Assembly: GCF_014648895.1 (NCBI RefSeq)
Contig: NZ_BMRZ01000006.1
Span: forward strand, 124,001 to 188,000
Source of the DNA: Streptomyces tanashiensis
Lineage (GTDB): Bacteria > Actinomycetota > Actinomycetes > Streptomycetales > Streptomycetaceae
Length of the DNA: 64,000 nt
Reading direction: 5' to 3'
The notes beneath the pieces were generated by a model that saw only the letters and a list, made by a program, of their open reading frames with translations, had not been told where the DNA came from and did not search any database. The position numbers and the translations under genes are program-made. This document shows, piece after piece, positions 24,155 through 32,203 of this stretch; the first letter of the stretch is position 1; each line of letters begins with the position of its first letter.

Positions 24155-24976
24155 ATGACAACTGTCGTGACCGACACGGGGGTGGGGCCGCTGCTGCGCG
24201 GGTGGCGTGAGCAGCGGAGGCTGAGCCAGCTGGAGCTGGCGCTCCGCGCGGACTCCTCGGCGCGGCACATCTCGTTCGTGGAGACGGGCCGTTCCCGGCC
24301 GAGCGAGGAGATGGTCCTGAAGCTCGCCGAGCACCTGGAGGTGCCGGTGCGCGAGCGGAACGCGCTGCTGCTCGCGGCGGGATACGCGCCCCGGTACGCG
24401 GAGTCGCCGCTGGACGCGCCGCGTCTGGAGACGCTGCGCTGGGGCATCCGGCAGCTGCTCGACGGGTACGAGCCGTACCCGGCGCTCGTGGTCGACGGCA
24501 CGTACACGGTGGTGGCGGCCAACCGGGGGATCGAGCTGCTGCTCGGCGGCGTTGCGGAGCATCTGCTGACCCCGCCGATGAACGCGATGCGGCTCACTCT
24601 GCACCCGGAGGGCCTGGCGCCCCGGATCCGGAACCTGCGGGAGTGGCGGGGCCACCTCCTGGCCCAGATGGAGCGTCAGATCGCGCTGGCCCGTTCGGAG
24701 CCGCTGCGGGAGCTGTACGAGGAGGTGGCGGCGTATCCGCTGCCGGAGCGGGTCGACCCGGAGGACCGGCCGGACGCGGAGCCGTATCCGTACTTCGCGC
24801 TGCCGCTGCGGATCGAGCACGACGGTCGGGTGCTGTCGTTCGTGTCGTCGATCTCGACGTTCAACACGCCGATGGACGTGACCGTCGCCGAGCTGGCCAT
24901 CGAGACGTTCCTCCCGGCCGACCCGGAGACGGTCGCGTACCTGCGGTCGCTCGCCGCGTCCTCGACGGGCGGCTGA
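24155..24976 (+). CDS. XRE-family HTH regulator with MmyB-like ligand domain
   Basis: This 273-residue regulator has an N-terminal Cro/C1 HTH (LRGWREQRRLSQLELALRAD, then SARHISFVETGRSRPS) and a PAS-like MmyB ligand-binding domain (YEPYPALVVDGTYTVVAANR, later YFALPLRIEHDGRVLSFVSS and TPMDVTVAELAIETF). MmyB-like regulators bind a fatty acid in the PAS pocket in the structure known for this fold. The start ATG 24155 is favoured by the TACCGT -10 six nt upstream and the normal family N-terminus. MmyB regulators usually control an adjacent dehydrogenase or a membrane protein; the convergent membrane-protein gene begins 4 bp after its stop. Confidence 0.93.
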   Translation: MTTVVTDTGVGPLLRGWREQRRLSQLELALRADSSARHISFVETGRSRPSEEMVLKLAEHLEVPVRERNALLLAAGYAPRYAESPLDAPRLETLRWGIRQLLDGYEPYPALVVDGTYTVVAANRGIELLLGGVAEHLLTPPMNAMRLTLHPEGLAPRIRNLREWRGHLLAQMERQIALARSEPLRELYEEVAAYPLPERVDPEDRPDAEPYPYFALPLRIEHDGRVLSFVSSISTFNTPMDVTVAELAIETFLPADPETVAYLRSLAASSTGG

Positions 24977-24979
24977 GCC

Positions 24980-25405
24980 TCAGCGGGTCGCGGACGCGGC
25001 GGCCCTGAGGGCGGCCCACTGGAGTCCGGCGAAACCGGCGACGGTGGCCGCCTGCATCGGGGTCCACAGCAGGCCGGCGGTGGTCGGCTCCAGCCAGGCC
25101 ACGAGGGCGACGACGCTGAGGACGGCCCAGAGCACGTTGGCGTCGACGACGAGCTTCACGGCGAGCGCCGGGGGCTGCGGGCGGCTCGCGAGCCAGGCGA
25201 CGCCCGCGGCGAACACGGTGAGGAAGACGCCGAGTTCGAGGAGGAGTCCCGCGTCGACGCCGAGGAGTTCGCCGAGGGGACCGGAGGCGGTGAGGTAGGC
25301 GATCCCGTTGGCCCCGGTGACGACGGCGTCGAGGGCGAGGAAGCGGCGCACCGCGGACTGGGGCCGGGTGGTGCGGGCGAGGCCGGCGAGCAGGGCCTGG
25401 GACAT
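24980..25405 (-). CDS. four-TM conserved membrane protein
   Basis: This 141-residue integral membrane protein has four hydrophobic helices (FLALDAVVTGANGIAYLTA, LLLELGVFLTVFAAGVAWLA, VVDANVLWAVLSVVALVAWL, MQAATVAGFAGLQWAALRAA). I do not recognise a named family; Streptomyces genomes carry similar small integral membrane proteins. ATG 25405 is preceded by GGAGGGTGATC. It converges on the XRE gene with 3 bp between stops, and a pair of short direct repeats lies about 125 bp upstream. Confidence 0.8.
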   Translation of the reverse strand: MSQALLAGLARTTRPQSAVRRFLALDAVVTGANGIAYLTASGPLGELLGVDAGLLLELGVFLTVFAAGVAWLASRPQPPALAVKLVVDANVLWAVLSVVALVAWLEPTTAGLLWTPMQAATVAGFAGLQWAALRAAASATR

Positions 25406-25527
25406 GACGGATCACCCTCCATAGGGGACGTTCGTGCTGGCGGTGGGCCCGGAGCCCGAGCGGAGTGCGCCGCCCGGGTTCCGGTGTCCCCGAGCATGCC
25501 GGGCGGCGCGGAGGGGGTCGATTACGC

Positions 25528-25551
25528 CGGAGGTAATGACGGAGGTCATGC
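25528..25551. repeat. 12-bp direct repeat pair with embedded inverted repeats
   Basis: CGGAGGTAATGA (25528-25539) and CGGAGGTCATGC (25540-25551) are adjacent near-identical repeats. With the preceding ATTAC (25521-25525) they also form ATTAC...GTAAT. They lie in the 239-bp gap between the membrane-protein gene and ltrA and could bind a regulator. A TAGTCT hexamer near 25591 is a possible -10 for ltrA; I see nothing else in the gap. Confidence 0.35.
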
Positions 25552-25644
25552 CGGTCTCCGGACAGTCGTGTCGTCGCATCTCCGGTGTGAGTAGTCTTCG
25601 CGCCGGGGTGGCCGGAACCGGCGCCCTCAAGGGGGAGGACGCAG

Positions 25645-26853
25645 ATGGCGTGGAACAGGGAACGGGCCCGCATGGTGGCCACCGAGGACGATCACAAGGT
25701 GACGCCCGCGGAGCTCTTCTTCGACCTGGTGTTCGTGTACGCGATCACCCAGGTCACCGCACTCATGGCGGCCGCGCCCTCGCCGATGCGGATGGTGGGT
25801 GCGATGGTCGTGCTCGCGCTGCTGTGGTGGTGCTGGTGCGCCTTCGCCTGGCTGGGCAATGTCGTACGGGCCGATTCCGGCGCCCTGTTCGGCGTCCTCG
25901 TCACCGTCATGGCCGTCGTCCTGATCGTGTCCCTGGCCGTGCCCGACGTCTTCACGGACGCGCCGGGCGGGCTCTCGGTGCCCCTGGTGTTCGTGCTCTG
26001 CTACGGCGCCGTGCGCACCCTGCACCTGACCTCGTACTGGCTGTCCAGCCCGGGTGACGCCGCGCTGCGGGTCACCCTGCGGCGTACGGCCATGGCGTCG
26101 GTGCTGCCGCCGCTGGTGCTGCTGCTGATCGGCTGCGCGTTCGACGGGAAGGTCCAACTCCTCTGGTGGCTGGGGGCGGTGGCCGTCGACTACGGCGGCA
26201 TCTACGTCACCGGTTCCTCCGGCTGGCGGGTCAACTCCCCCGGGCACTTCGCCGAGCGGCACGGCCTGATCGTGATCATCGCCCTGGGCGAGTCGATCGT
26301 CGCGATGGGCGTCGGCGTCTCCGGATTCCCCCTCTCGTACGCCGTGCTCGGTGCCTCGGCCGCCGGACTGCTCCTCTCGGCCGGGCTGTGGCGGCTGTAC
26401 TTCCGGCAGCTCGGCGAGGCCGCCGAGCACCGTCTCACGGCGCTCGACGGCGACGACCGCACCCGCTTCGCGCGGGACGTCTACACCTTCCTGCATCTGC
26501 CGCTGGTCGCGGGGGTCGTGCTCTGCGCGCTCGGGATGAAGAAGGTCCTCCAGCAGGTCGCCGACACCGGGCACTACGGTCTCGCCGAGCCGCTGCACGG
26601 CGTCGTGGCCTGGTCGCTGACCGGGGGTGTCGGCGTCTATCTGCTCGGCGCCGCCGCGATCGTGCTGCGCACCTCCGGCCGGCGGCCTACCGCGCTGGCC
26701 GTGGGCGGGGTGTGCTGCCTGGCGGCGGGCCCGCTGGTCGGCCTCGTCCCGGCCCTGGTGGCCCTCACGGCCCTCGCCGCGACGGCCGCGGTCCTCGTGG
26801 GGCTGCACACCAGGCGGGGCGGGCGGACGTTCACGGCCGTGGAAGCGGCCTGA
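25645..26853 (+). CDS. low temperature requirement protein A (LtrA)
   Basis: This 402-residue polytopic protein belongs to the LtrA family, first named from a Listeria cold-growth gene; its biochemical role is not established. The typical opening is present (TPAELFFDLVFVYAITQVTA), as are NSPGHFAERHGLIVIIALGE and later TFLHLPLVAGVVLCALG. About ten hydrophobic segments are visible. GGGGGAGGAC lies before ATG 25645. A strong hairpin follows 13 nt after the stop, so it forms its own transcription unit. Confidence 0.93.
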   Translation: MAWNRERARMVATEDDHKVTPAELFFDLVFVYAITQVTALMAAAPSPMRMVGAMVVLALLWWCWCAFAWLGNVVRADSGALFGVLVTVMAVVLIVSLAVPDVFTDAPGGLSVPLVFVLCYGAVRTLHLTSYWLSSPGDAALRVTLRRTAMASVLPPLVLLLIGCAFDGKVQLLWWLGAVAVDYGGIYVTGSSGWRVNSPGHFAERHGLIVIIALGESIVAMGVGVSGFPLSYAVLGASAAGLLLSAGLWRLYFRQLGEAAEHRLTALDGDDRTRFARDVYTFLHLPLVAGVVLCALGMKKVLQQVADTGHYGLAEPLHGVVAWSLTGGVGVYLLGAAAIVLRTSGRRPTALAVGGVCCLAAGPLVGLVPALVALTALAATAAVLVGLHTRRGGRTFTAVEAA

Positions 26854-26865
26854 GGACCCGGGCCG

Positions 26866-26894
26866 CCCGGTCCGGCCCCCGGGGTCGGACCGGG
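26866..26894 (+). terminator. terminator hairpin after ltrA
   Basis: CCCGGTCCG (26866-26874) pairs perfectly with CGGACCGGG (26886-26894); the 11-nt loop contains CCCC and GGGG and may extend the stem. It starts 13 nt past the LtrA stop. Confidence 0.75.
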
Positions 26895-26929
26895 TGTGAC
26901 CTGCGTCGATACGCGCGTCGGGTCGGCCG

Positions 26930-27001
26930 TAGGCCGGTGGTCGGGCGTAAGCCGGTGGCCGGGCGCAGGCCAATGGTCCGGCGCAGGCCAATGGTCGGGC
27001 G
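26930..27001. repeat. 18-bp tandem repeat, four copies
   Basis: Four head-to-tail 18-bp units run 26930-26947, 26948-26965, 26966-26983, 26984-27001. Units 1 and 2 share GCCGGTGG, units 3 and 4 share CAGGCCAATGGTC; all end in GGCG. The two-plus-two pattern suggests stepwise slippage duplications in noncoding DNA. Confidence 0.8.
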
Positions 27002-27236
27002 GGAGTCGTGCGCGGACGGGTGCCGGTGGTCGGGTGGGAGTCGGGGCGCGGGTCCGGCGTGGGTCCGGCGGGGCGATCGGGGCTGGTGTTCCGGTCGGTC
27101 GAGGTCGTCGGATCGGCCTCGTACGTCCGGACACCCGTGCGCGAACCGGATTCTCGCCGTGGCCCGCGCCGGGCCGTCCGCCGGCCTCGCGGAGGTGTGC
27201 TCCGGGAGGCCGGTACCGGGGGTTCAGTGCCGGGTT

Positions 27237-27428
27237 TCAGTGCCGGGGGCCCTCCCGGCGGACGCCGTCCTCCCGGTGGGCGGGCGGCTCGGGCGTCCGG
27301 GCGGGCAGCTCGGAGGTCCGGGCCGGTGCCGGGGCTCCGGGCTCGGGGGCGGTGCGTTCGGTGCGCCGGGCGCGGGAGGCCTCGGCGCGCAGCAGGGCCT
27401 GGAGGACGGCGTACGGGTCGACGGGCAT
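27237..27428 (-). CDS. small hypothetical protein
   Basis: This 63-residue protein begins MPVDPYAVLQALLRAEASRA and then becomes rich in Pro, Glu and Arg. The predicted N-terminal helix with a disordered tail is seen in small conserved Streptomyces proteins. The ATG at 27428 has GAGGAG ending about 8 nt upstream, good evidence for a real gene. It is the last of a possible run APC permease, secreted small protein, this gene on the minus strand. Function unknown. Confidence 0.55.
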   Translation of the reverse strand: MPVDPYAVLQALLRAEASRARRTERTAPEPGAPAPARTSELPARTPEPPAHREDGVRREGPRH

Positions 27429-27486
27429 GGCGGAGCTCCTCGTGGTGCGGGGGTGATGTCGGGGGACTGCGGGGAGGCGGGGCCTC

Positions 27487-27861
27487 TCAGCAGCGCATCA
27501 CCACGCACCGGAGCGCGTCGCCGCGCGGGGCGGGTACGGGGGTGGGGTCCGGGGTGGGGCGGGGGCCCTCGGGGCGGGGTCCGGGCCGGACGGGGCGGAG
27601 GCGCGTGACATGCCGTCGGGTCCGGCCGGGGAGTCCGGCCTCGGTGCCGGCCGGGTCGTGGGTCTCGCCGCCCGGGTCGGAGGCCGGGGCGGCGGTCGCG
27701 GCGCGCGTCTCTGCCGTGGGGGGTGTGCCGGCGGCCCCGGTGCCGAACAGGGCGGCGAGGACGAGGAACAGCGCGATCCACCGGTGCCTGCCCCGGTCCG
27801 GGCGTGCCCGGAGCCCCGCCGGGTCGGCGGGCGCGGCGGGCGTCTGGTGCGCGGGGCTCAC
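27487..27861 (-). CDS. small membrane/secreted hypothetical protein
   Basis: This 124-residue protein has a hydrophobic segment near residues 29-45 (WIALFLVLAALFGTGAAG) after a basic stretch, which fits a signal peptide or anchor, and a Pro/Arg-rich low-complexity remainder ending in CVVMRC. It starts at GTG 27861 with only a weak GGAT ribosome-binding site. It lies between the APC permease and the 63-codon gene on the same strand. No family recognised; it may be spurious given the low complexity. Confidence 0.45.
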   Translation of the reverse strand: MSPAHQTPAAPADPAGLRARPDRGRHRWIALFLVLAALFGTGAAGTPPTAETRAATAAPASDPGGETHDPAGTEAGLPGRTRRHVTRLRPVRPGPRPEGPRPTPDPTPVPAPRGDALRCVVMRC

Positions 27862-27947
27862 GGAGATCCGTACTGCCCCGCCGGGGTCCGCGTGCGGCGC
27901 CCGGCGGCCGAGATCCGCCCGGGCAGCCTACGCGCGGCGCCCCGGAT

Positions 27948-29324
27948 TCACCCCTGGGGGGCAGTGCGCTGCTTGCGGGCGGCCATCCACGCGTACACGA
28001 GCACGCCGGCGAAGAGGAACAGGACGCCCTGGTAGACGGCGGCGTAGCCGGCGCCGGCGACCAGCCACAGGGAGAAGCCGAAGGCGGCGAGGGCGAGGAC
28101 GCCGTCGCGGGCGAGCCGGGCCCGGGAGACCTTCTCGGACTGTCCGGACAGCAGGAAGTAGATCTGGGCGGCCGTGGAGAGCAGGTAGGGCACGGTGGCG
28201 GTGAAGGTGGTGACGAGGACGAGGATCTCGAAGACGCCCTGTGTGCCGGCCGTGTAGTTGTAGACCGTCAGGAGAGAGGCGAGGACGACGGTGACGAGGA
28301 CGCCGGCCGTCGGCACACCGCGCCGCTTGACCGTGAAGACCTTCGGGAAGAGTCCGTCGCGGGCGGCCGCGTAGGGGGTCTGGGCGCTCAGCAGGGTCCA
28401 GCCGTTGAGGGCGCCGAGCATGGAGACCATGGCCATGCAGGCGACGGCGGCGCCGCCCCAGGCTCCGCCGAACATGGCGTTCACGGCGTCGGAGAAGGGC
28501 GCGGTGGAGGTGACCAGCTTGTCGTGGGCGACGGTGCCGAAGACGGCGAGGGTGCCGAGCAGGTAGACCGCGGCGGCGCCGAGGGTGCCGAGGACGGTGG
28601 CGCGGCCGACGTTGCGGCGGGGGTCGCGGACCTCGCCGGCGCTGACGGCGGCGGACTCGACGCCGAGGTAGCTGAAGAGGAGGATCGCGGCGGAGGCGGA
28701 GACCGCGCCGAGCGCGCTCCCCTCCCCCGGGTGGAACGGGCCGAGGTTGGCGCTGTCGAAGAAGAACAGGCCGCCGACGGCGACGAGGATCAGCGGGACG
28801 AACTTGAGCACGGTCGCGACGATCTGCACCGCGCCGACGTAGCGGGTGCCGGCCAGGTTGGCGAGCGCGGGCAGCCACTGGAAGAGCAGCGCGGCGGCGA
28901 TGGTGGCGGGCTTGGACTCGTGGACGGGCACGAGGACGTCGAGGTAGCCGACGGCGGCGACGGCGAGGGCGGCGTTGGAGACCCAGGCGGTGATCCAGTA
29001 CGACCAGGCGGCGAGGAAGCCGGCGAAGTCGCCGAAGGCGGCGCGGGCGTAGACGTAGGGTCCGCCGGTCTGCGGGAGGCGGTGGGCGAGGCGGCCGAAG
29101 ACGAGGGCGAGGGCGATCGCGCCGAGGGTGAGGACGCCGAAGGCGACGAGGCTGATGGTGCCGTAGGGGGCGACGGAGGCGGGCAGCAGGAAGATGCCGC
29201 CGCCGATGATGTTGCCCATGACCAGGGCGGTCGCGATGGGGAGTCCGAAGCGGCGGGCGTGCCGGTCGGCCGGCGCGGTGTCCGTGTCGGGTCCGCTCTG
29301 TGGAGTTGTGGTGGCCGTGCTCAT
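27948..29324 (-). CDS. APC family amino acid permease/antiporter
   Basis: This 458-residue protein is a 12-TM amino acid-polyamine-organocation transporter of the basic amino acid/polyamine antiporter (APA) type. The TM1 motif reads ATALVMGNIIGGGIFLLPAS, followed by PQTGGPYVYARAAFGDFAGF, the strongest family marker. LFSYLGVESAAVSAGEVRDP is the TM6 substrate-site region. The length is typical. It probably exchanges an amino acid such as arginine/ornithine or glutamate for its product, but no metabolic gene is adjacent to say which. The two downstream small genes may be co-transcribed. Confidence 0.94.
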   Translation of the reverse strand: MSTATTTPQSGPDTDTAPADRHARRFGLPIATALVMGNIIGGGIFLLPASVAPYGTISLVAFGVLTLGAIALALVFGRLAHRLPQTGGPYVYARAAFGDFAGFLAAWSYWITAWVSNAALAVAAVGYLDVLVPVHESKPATIAAALLFQWLPALANLAGTRYVGAVQIVATVLKFVPLILVAVGGLFFFDSANLGPFHPGEGSALGAVSASAAILLFSYLGVESAAVSAGEVRDPRRNVGRATVLGTLGAAAVYLLGTLAVFGTVAHDKLVTSTAPFSDAVNAMFGGAWGGAAVACMAMVSMLGALNGWTLLSAQTPYAAARDGLFPKVFTVKRRGVPTAGVLVTVVLASLLTVYNYTAGTQGVFEILVLVTTFTATVPYLLSTAAQIYFLLSGQSEKVSRARLARDGVLALAAFGFSLWLVAGAGYAAVYQGVLFLFAGVLVYAWMAARKQRTAPQG

Positions 29325-29390
29325 GGGGTGGTGCGCCTTCCGTCGTGCAAATCCGGAACATCGTCCGGTAACGGCGAACAGGCGTCCAAA

Positions 29391-31568
29391 TCAGTGGTTT
29401 TTGTCCTGCGCGACCGGGTCCTCAACCGGAAGAAGTGATTCCGAAGCGCCCGTGGACGGGGAAATCTCCAGCGGACCGAGCGGCACCTGCGGCCCCGAGG
29501 ACTCGCGCAGCCAGCGCCGCAGCACCCGGTGCACGTGCTCCGCACCCACCAGCTCCTCCCCCGCCCCGACCGGCGGCGAGAGGTCCGGCGGCGAGAGCAG
29601 GAACGCGTGCGACTGCTCGCCGCCCAGACCGCCGTGCGAGCCGATCTGCTCCTCGAAGGCGTGCACGGTCCCCGTCGCCGGGTCGTACATGGAGTTCACC
29701 ATGATGTCCGCGACGTGCGGGAAACCGTCCGTGCGCCGCACCGCCCGGGCCGCGCCCCGCCCGAAGACCGCGAGCGGTCCGTCGTCCGCGAGCTCGGCGA
29801 CCGGCACCTCCACCCCGTCACGGGCGAGCACCACCGAGCCGTGCTCGGCGCTCGCCACGAGCACGAAGCCGATGCCCGGGTGGTGCGCGAGGGTCCGGAG
29901 CAGCGCCGGATGGCGGCGGTCGATCTCCTCCCGGGTCATCCGGTGCGGCACGTCGGGGAAGGAGACGAGACCCAGATTGCCGGAGGCGAGGACCACCGGC
30001 TCGGAGGGGCGGGCGGGCAGCTCCCGCGCCGACTCGCCGCTCTCGTCCACCGGCCGGTGCAGCGCGCTGCGCAGCGCGTCCCTGGCCGCGTCCCGCGCCT
30101 CCGACCCTCCCCCGGACTCCGTCTGGGGGTGCCCCCATCCGGTGCGCCGCACCCGGCGCGGCACCGGAAGCCCGCACCCGGCCCGTACGAGGTCCTTGAG
30201 GGTCAGTCCGTACGCCGACTCGAAGGTCTCGCCGGGGCTCTGCCCGTGGTCGGAGAGGAGCACGATCCGGTACGGCCGCGGGGCGTGCTCGGCGACGGTG
30301 GCGATGAGCGCGATCGCCCGGTCGAGGCGCGCGAGGACCTGGTCCGTGTCCTTGCCGTGCGGTCCCGAGTGGTGCGCCACCTCGTCGTAGGCCACGAGGT
30401 CGGCGTAGACGGCGGTCCGCCCGGCCAGCATGTCCCCCATCACGGCGGAGACCACGACGTCCCGCTCGACGACCGTCGCGAAGGCGCGGACGAAGGGGTA
30501 CGTGCCGCCGCGCGAGACCCTCGGGGTCTCCCGGCGCAGCCGTGCCCGCGTCGACTGGTACATCTCGCGGACGCACTCGGTGACGAGCGATCCGGCGGTG
30601 CGGACGGCGTTGGCCGGGTCGGCGAAGTACGCGAAGTAGCCGGCCCGGGAGCGGTTGCGGCGACCCCGGCGGGCGGCCATCGACAGGACGAGGGCGAGCT
30701 GGTCGGCGCCGCCGCTGAAGAGGTTGCCCCGGGAGGCCCCGTCGACGGTGAGGAGACCCCCGTCCCCGGTGCGGCGCACGGCCCGGCGCTGGAGCTCGAC
30801 GGCGCTCGCCGGGCGGTTCGACACCATGAGCCGGCCGGTGTCCTTCTCGTACCAGCGGAAGGCGGGCACGTCCTCGTTGGAGCCGTGCAGGATGCCGAGC
30901 TGGCTGGCGCCGGTCTGGCTGGACCAGTCGGTGCGCCAGGGGGTGAGCCGGTGTCCGGCGTCGAGCCAGCCCGCGACGGTCGGCATGAGGCCGTCGGCGA
31001 CGGCTCCGCGCAGCACGTGGTGGCCGACGCCGTCGAGCTGGAGGAAGACCGTGCCGGGCACGGCCCCCGCCGTGTCGCCGGGGTCGCGGGGGCGGGTGCG
31101 GCCGGTGAGCCGGTAGAGCCGGCGCCGGTAGGCGTCGTCGTCGCGGACGGCGAGGGCCGTGGAGGTCGCGGAGGCGACGGCGGACATGACGGCGGCGACC
31201 ACGACGGCGGTCTCGGGGTCGGCGGCGCCGCGCCCGTCGGGGATCAGCCACAGCGCGAGGAGCAGCAGCGAGCCGTTGAGGAAGAAGACGAGCACGCCGA
31301 GGACGAGGGCCGGGACGAGCAGCAGGGCCCGCACGACCACGGGCCAGACGAGCGCGCCGAGGAGGCCGAACGCCCCGGCGGCCCACGCGGCGGTGAGCGC
31401 CGTCCTGGTCAGGCTGTCACCGTCGGCGGACTGGAGCTCGAAGTCGGGGAGCAGTCCGGCGAGGAGGAGCAGGGTGAGCGTGGACACCGCCCAGACCACG
31501 ACCACCCGCGTCAGTGTTCTGCCCGCGGACCGCCAGCGGTCGGCGCCACCCCATCGCCCGTCACCCAC
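29391..31568 (-). CDS. membrane-anchored alkaline-phosphatase-superfamily protein with holin-like N-terminus
   Basis: This 725-residue protein has three to four membrane helices at its start that match the phage holin superfamily IV-like domain (VVWAVSTLTLLLLAGLLPDF, ALLLVPALVLGVLVFFLNGS). A type I phosphodiesterase / alkaline phosphatase superfamily domain follows: FLQLDGVGHHVL with the first metal Asp, WSSQTGASQLGILHG with the nucleophile region, VAYDEVAHHSGPHG and LLSDHGQSPGE for the remaining metal ligands. It is probably an extracytoplasmic phosphodiesterase or phosphoglycerol-type hydrolase held by its own anchor; holin activity is unlikely. A repetitive palindrome is inserted in frame at 30109-30136. 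Confidence 0.88.
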   Translation of the reverse strand: MGDGRWGGADRWRSAGRTLTRVVVVWAVSTLTLLLLAGLLPDFELQSADGDSLTRTALTAAWAAGAFGLLGALVWPVVVRALLLVPALVLGVLVFFLNGSLLLLALWLIPDGRGAADPETAVVVAAVMSAVASATSTALAVRDDDAYRRRLYRLTGRTRPRDPGDTAGAVPGTVFLQLDGVGHHVLRGAVADGLMPTVAGWLDAGHRLTPWRTDWSSQTGASQLGILHGSNEDVPAFRWYEKDTGRLMVSNRPASAVELQRRAVRRTGDGGLLTVDGASRGNLFSGGADQLALVLSMAARRGRRNRSRAGYFAYFADPANAVRTAGSLVTECVREMYQSTRARLRRETPRVSRGGTYPFVRAFATVVERDVVVSAVMGDMLAGRTAVYADLVAYDEVAHHSGPHGKDTDQVLARLDRAIALIATVAEHAPRPYRIVLLSDHGQSPGETFESAYGLTLKDLVRAGCGLPVPRRVRRTGWGHPQTESGGGSEARDAARDALRSALHRPVDESGESARELPARPSEPVVLASGNLGLVSFPDVPHRMTREEIDRRHPALLRTLAHHPGIGFVLVASAEHGSVVLARDGVEVPVAELADDGPLAVFGRGAARAVRRTDGFPHVADIMVNSMYDPATGTVHAFEEQIGSHGGLGGEQSHAFLLSPPDLSPPVGAGEELVGAEHVHRVLRRWLRESSGPQVPLGPLEISPSTGASESLLPVEDPVAQDKNH
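30109..30136. repeat. palindromic repeat-like element inside a coding sequence
   Basis: On the plus strand CCCCCGGA...TCTGGGGG forms one hairpin and GGGGG...CCCCC a mutually exclusive second one. It looks like the small dispersed palindromes found in Streptomyces intergenic DNA. Here it lies inside the phosphodiesterase gene and is read in frame as a Gly-rich insert (GWGHPQTESGGGS) between conserved segments. Confidence 0.55.
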
Positions 31569-31688
31569 GCCCGCTTCACCTTTCGCACGTTTCCTGCCTC
31601 AAGCGTGGCACAACGGCCGCGATCGGGCGGGACGGGTGTGTCCCGGGGGCCCTGGCTGAGGGAGGGGGGTCAGGGTGAGGGAGGGATT

Positions 31689-32093
31689 TCAGGAGCCGTC
31701 GTATCCGGCGGTGGGCATCGAGAGCCTCCGGTGCACGCCCGCCTTGGCCGCCGTGTCGTACGGGGGTTCGTCAAGTCCGACGGTCTCCACCCGCACGCCC
31801 CGCCGCTCGCACTCGGCGCGGAAGCCCGGCACGGAGGTCAGCGCGCGGGCGAGGACCCTCTCGCTGGGGGCCACGAAGAGGTCCACCGTCCCGGCCTCCA
31901 CATCGGCCCAGAGCTCCGCGTGGTCCGGGCGGATCCCGTAACAGAACAGCTGACGGGCCAGCACGTACCCCTTGTCGTCGGCCCAGCGGGCACACACCGC
32001 GTGCTGGCCGCGCGTGTCCACGAGGAAGGGGTCGGTGTCCAGCTCTTCGAGCGGGGTGAGGCTGGCGATCGCCGCCACCCGAACGTCGTCCAT
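31689..32093 (-). CDS. conserved hypothetical protein
   Basis: This 134-residue cytoplasmic protein is acidic, with two cysteines (HAVCARWADD, ARQLFCYGIRP) and no recognised domain or membrane segment. The ATG at 32093 is preceded, on the minus strand, by TAGGGT ending 6 nt away, so the transcript is probably leaderless. It is divergent from the MBL-fold hydrolase at 32204 across a 110-bp gap that holds two palindromes. The reading frame bias and the promoter support a real gene. Confidence 0.75.
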   Translation of the reverse strand: MDDVRVAAIASLTPLEELDTDPFLVDTRGQHAVCARWADDKGYVLARQLFCYGIRPDHAELWADVEAGTVDLFVAPSERVLARALTSVPGFRAECERRGVRVETVGLDEPPYDTAAKAGVHRRLSMPTAGYDGS

Positions 32094-32099
32094 GCGCCG

Positions 32100-32105
32100 A
32101 CCCTA
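32100..32105 (-). promoter_or_regulatory. -10 hexamer TAGGGT, leaderless gene at 32093
   Basis: TAGGGT on the minus strand fits TANNNT and ends 6 nt before the ATG at 32093. Confidence 0.5.
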
Positions 32106-32132
32106 CTGCCGGAAGGTGACGCCCGAACATCC

Positions 32133-32150
32133 TCCGGAGCGCGCTCCGGA
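32133..32150. promoter_or_regulatory. 18-bp perfect palindrome in divergent gap
   Basis: The 18 bp from TCCGGAGCG to CGCTCCGGA form a perfect palindrome midway between the divergent genes at 32093 and 32204. It could be an operator or an incidental hairpin. Confidence 0.4.
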
Positions 32151-32158
32151 CATTTACC

Positions 32159-32175
32159 CTCGTTTACGGAACGAG
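32159..32175. promoter_or_regulatory. inverted repeat upstream of MBL hydrolase
   Basis: CTCGTT and AACGAG flank TACGG, 29 bp before the ATG at 32204, where a repressor would block the promoter. Candidate only. Confidence 0.35.
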
Positions 32176-32203
32176 CACGCACGAGGGACGGCAGAAGGGC
32201 GGC

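Larger units (their letters stand above)
26854..27236. other. 383-bp intergenic region with tandem repeats
   Basis: No gene is supported here. It holds the ltrA terminator, four tandem 18-bp units (26930-27001), a GC-rich stretch with further loose copies of the unit, and a 12-bp direct duplication of TTCAGTGCCGGG near 27229-27252 that runs into the 3' end of the small gene at 27237. Confidence 0.6.

Noticed and set aside
26637..27134. A 165-codon minus-strand frame over the 18-bp repeats
   Set aside because: It overlaps ltrA antisense, its Pro/Arg repeats come from the tandem DNA repeat, and no start signal is seen.
26166..27608. A 480-codon plus-strand frame after ltrA
   Set aside because: Its first half is ltrA in another frame and the rest is GC-rich intergenic sequence with repeats.
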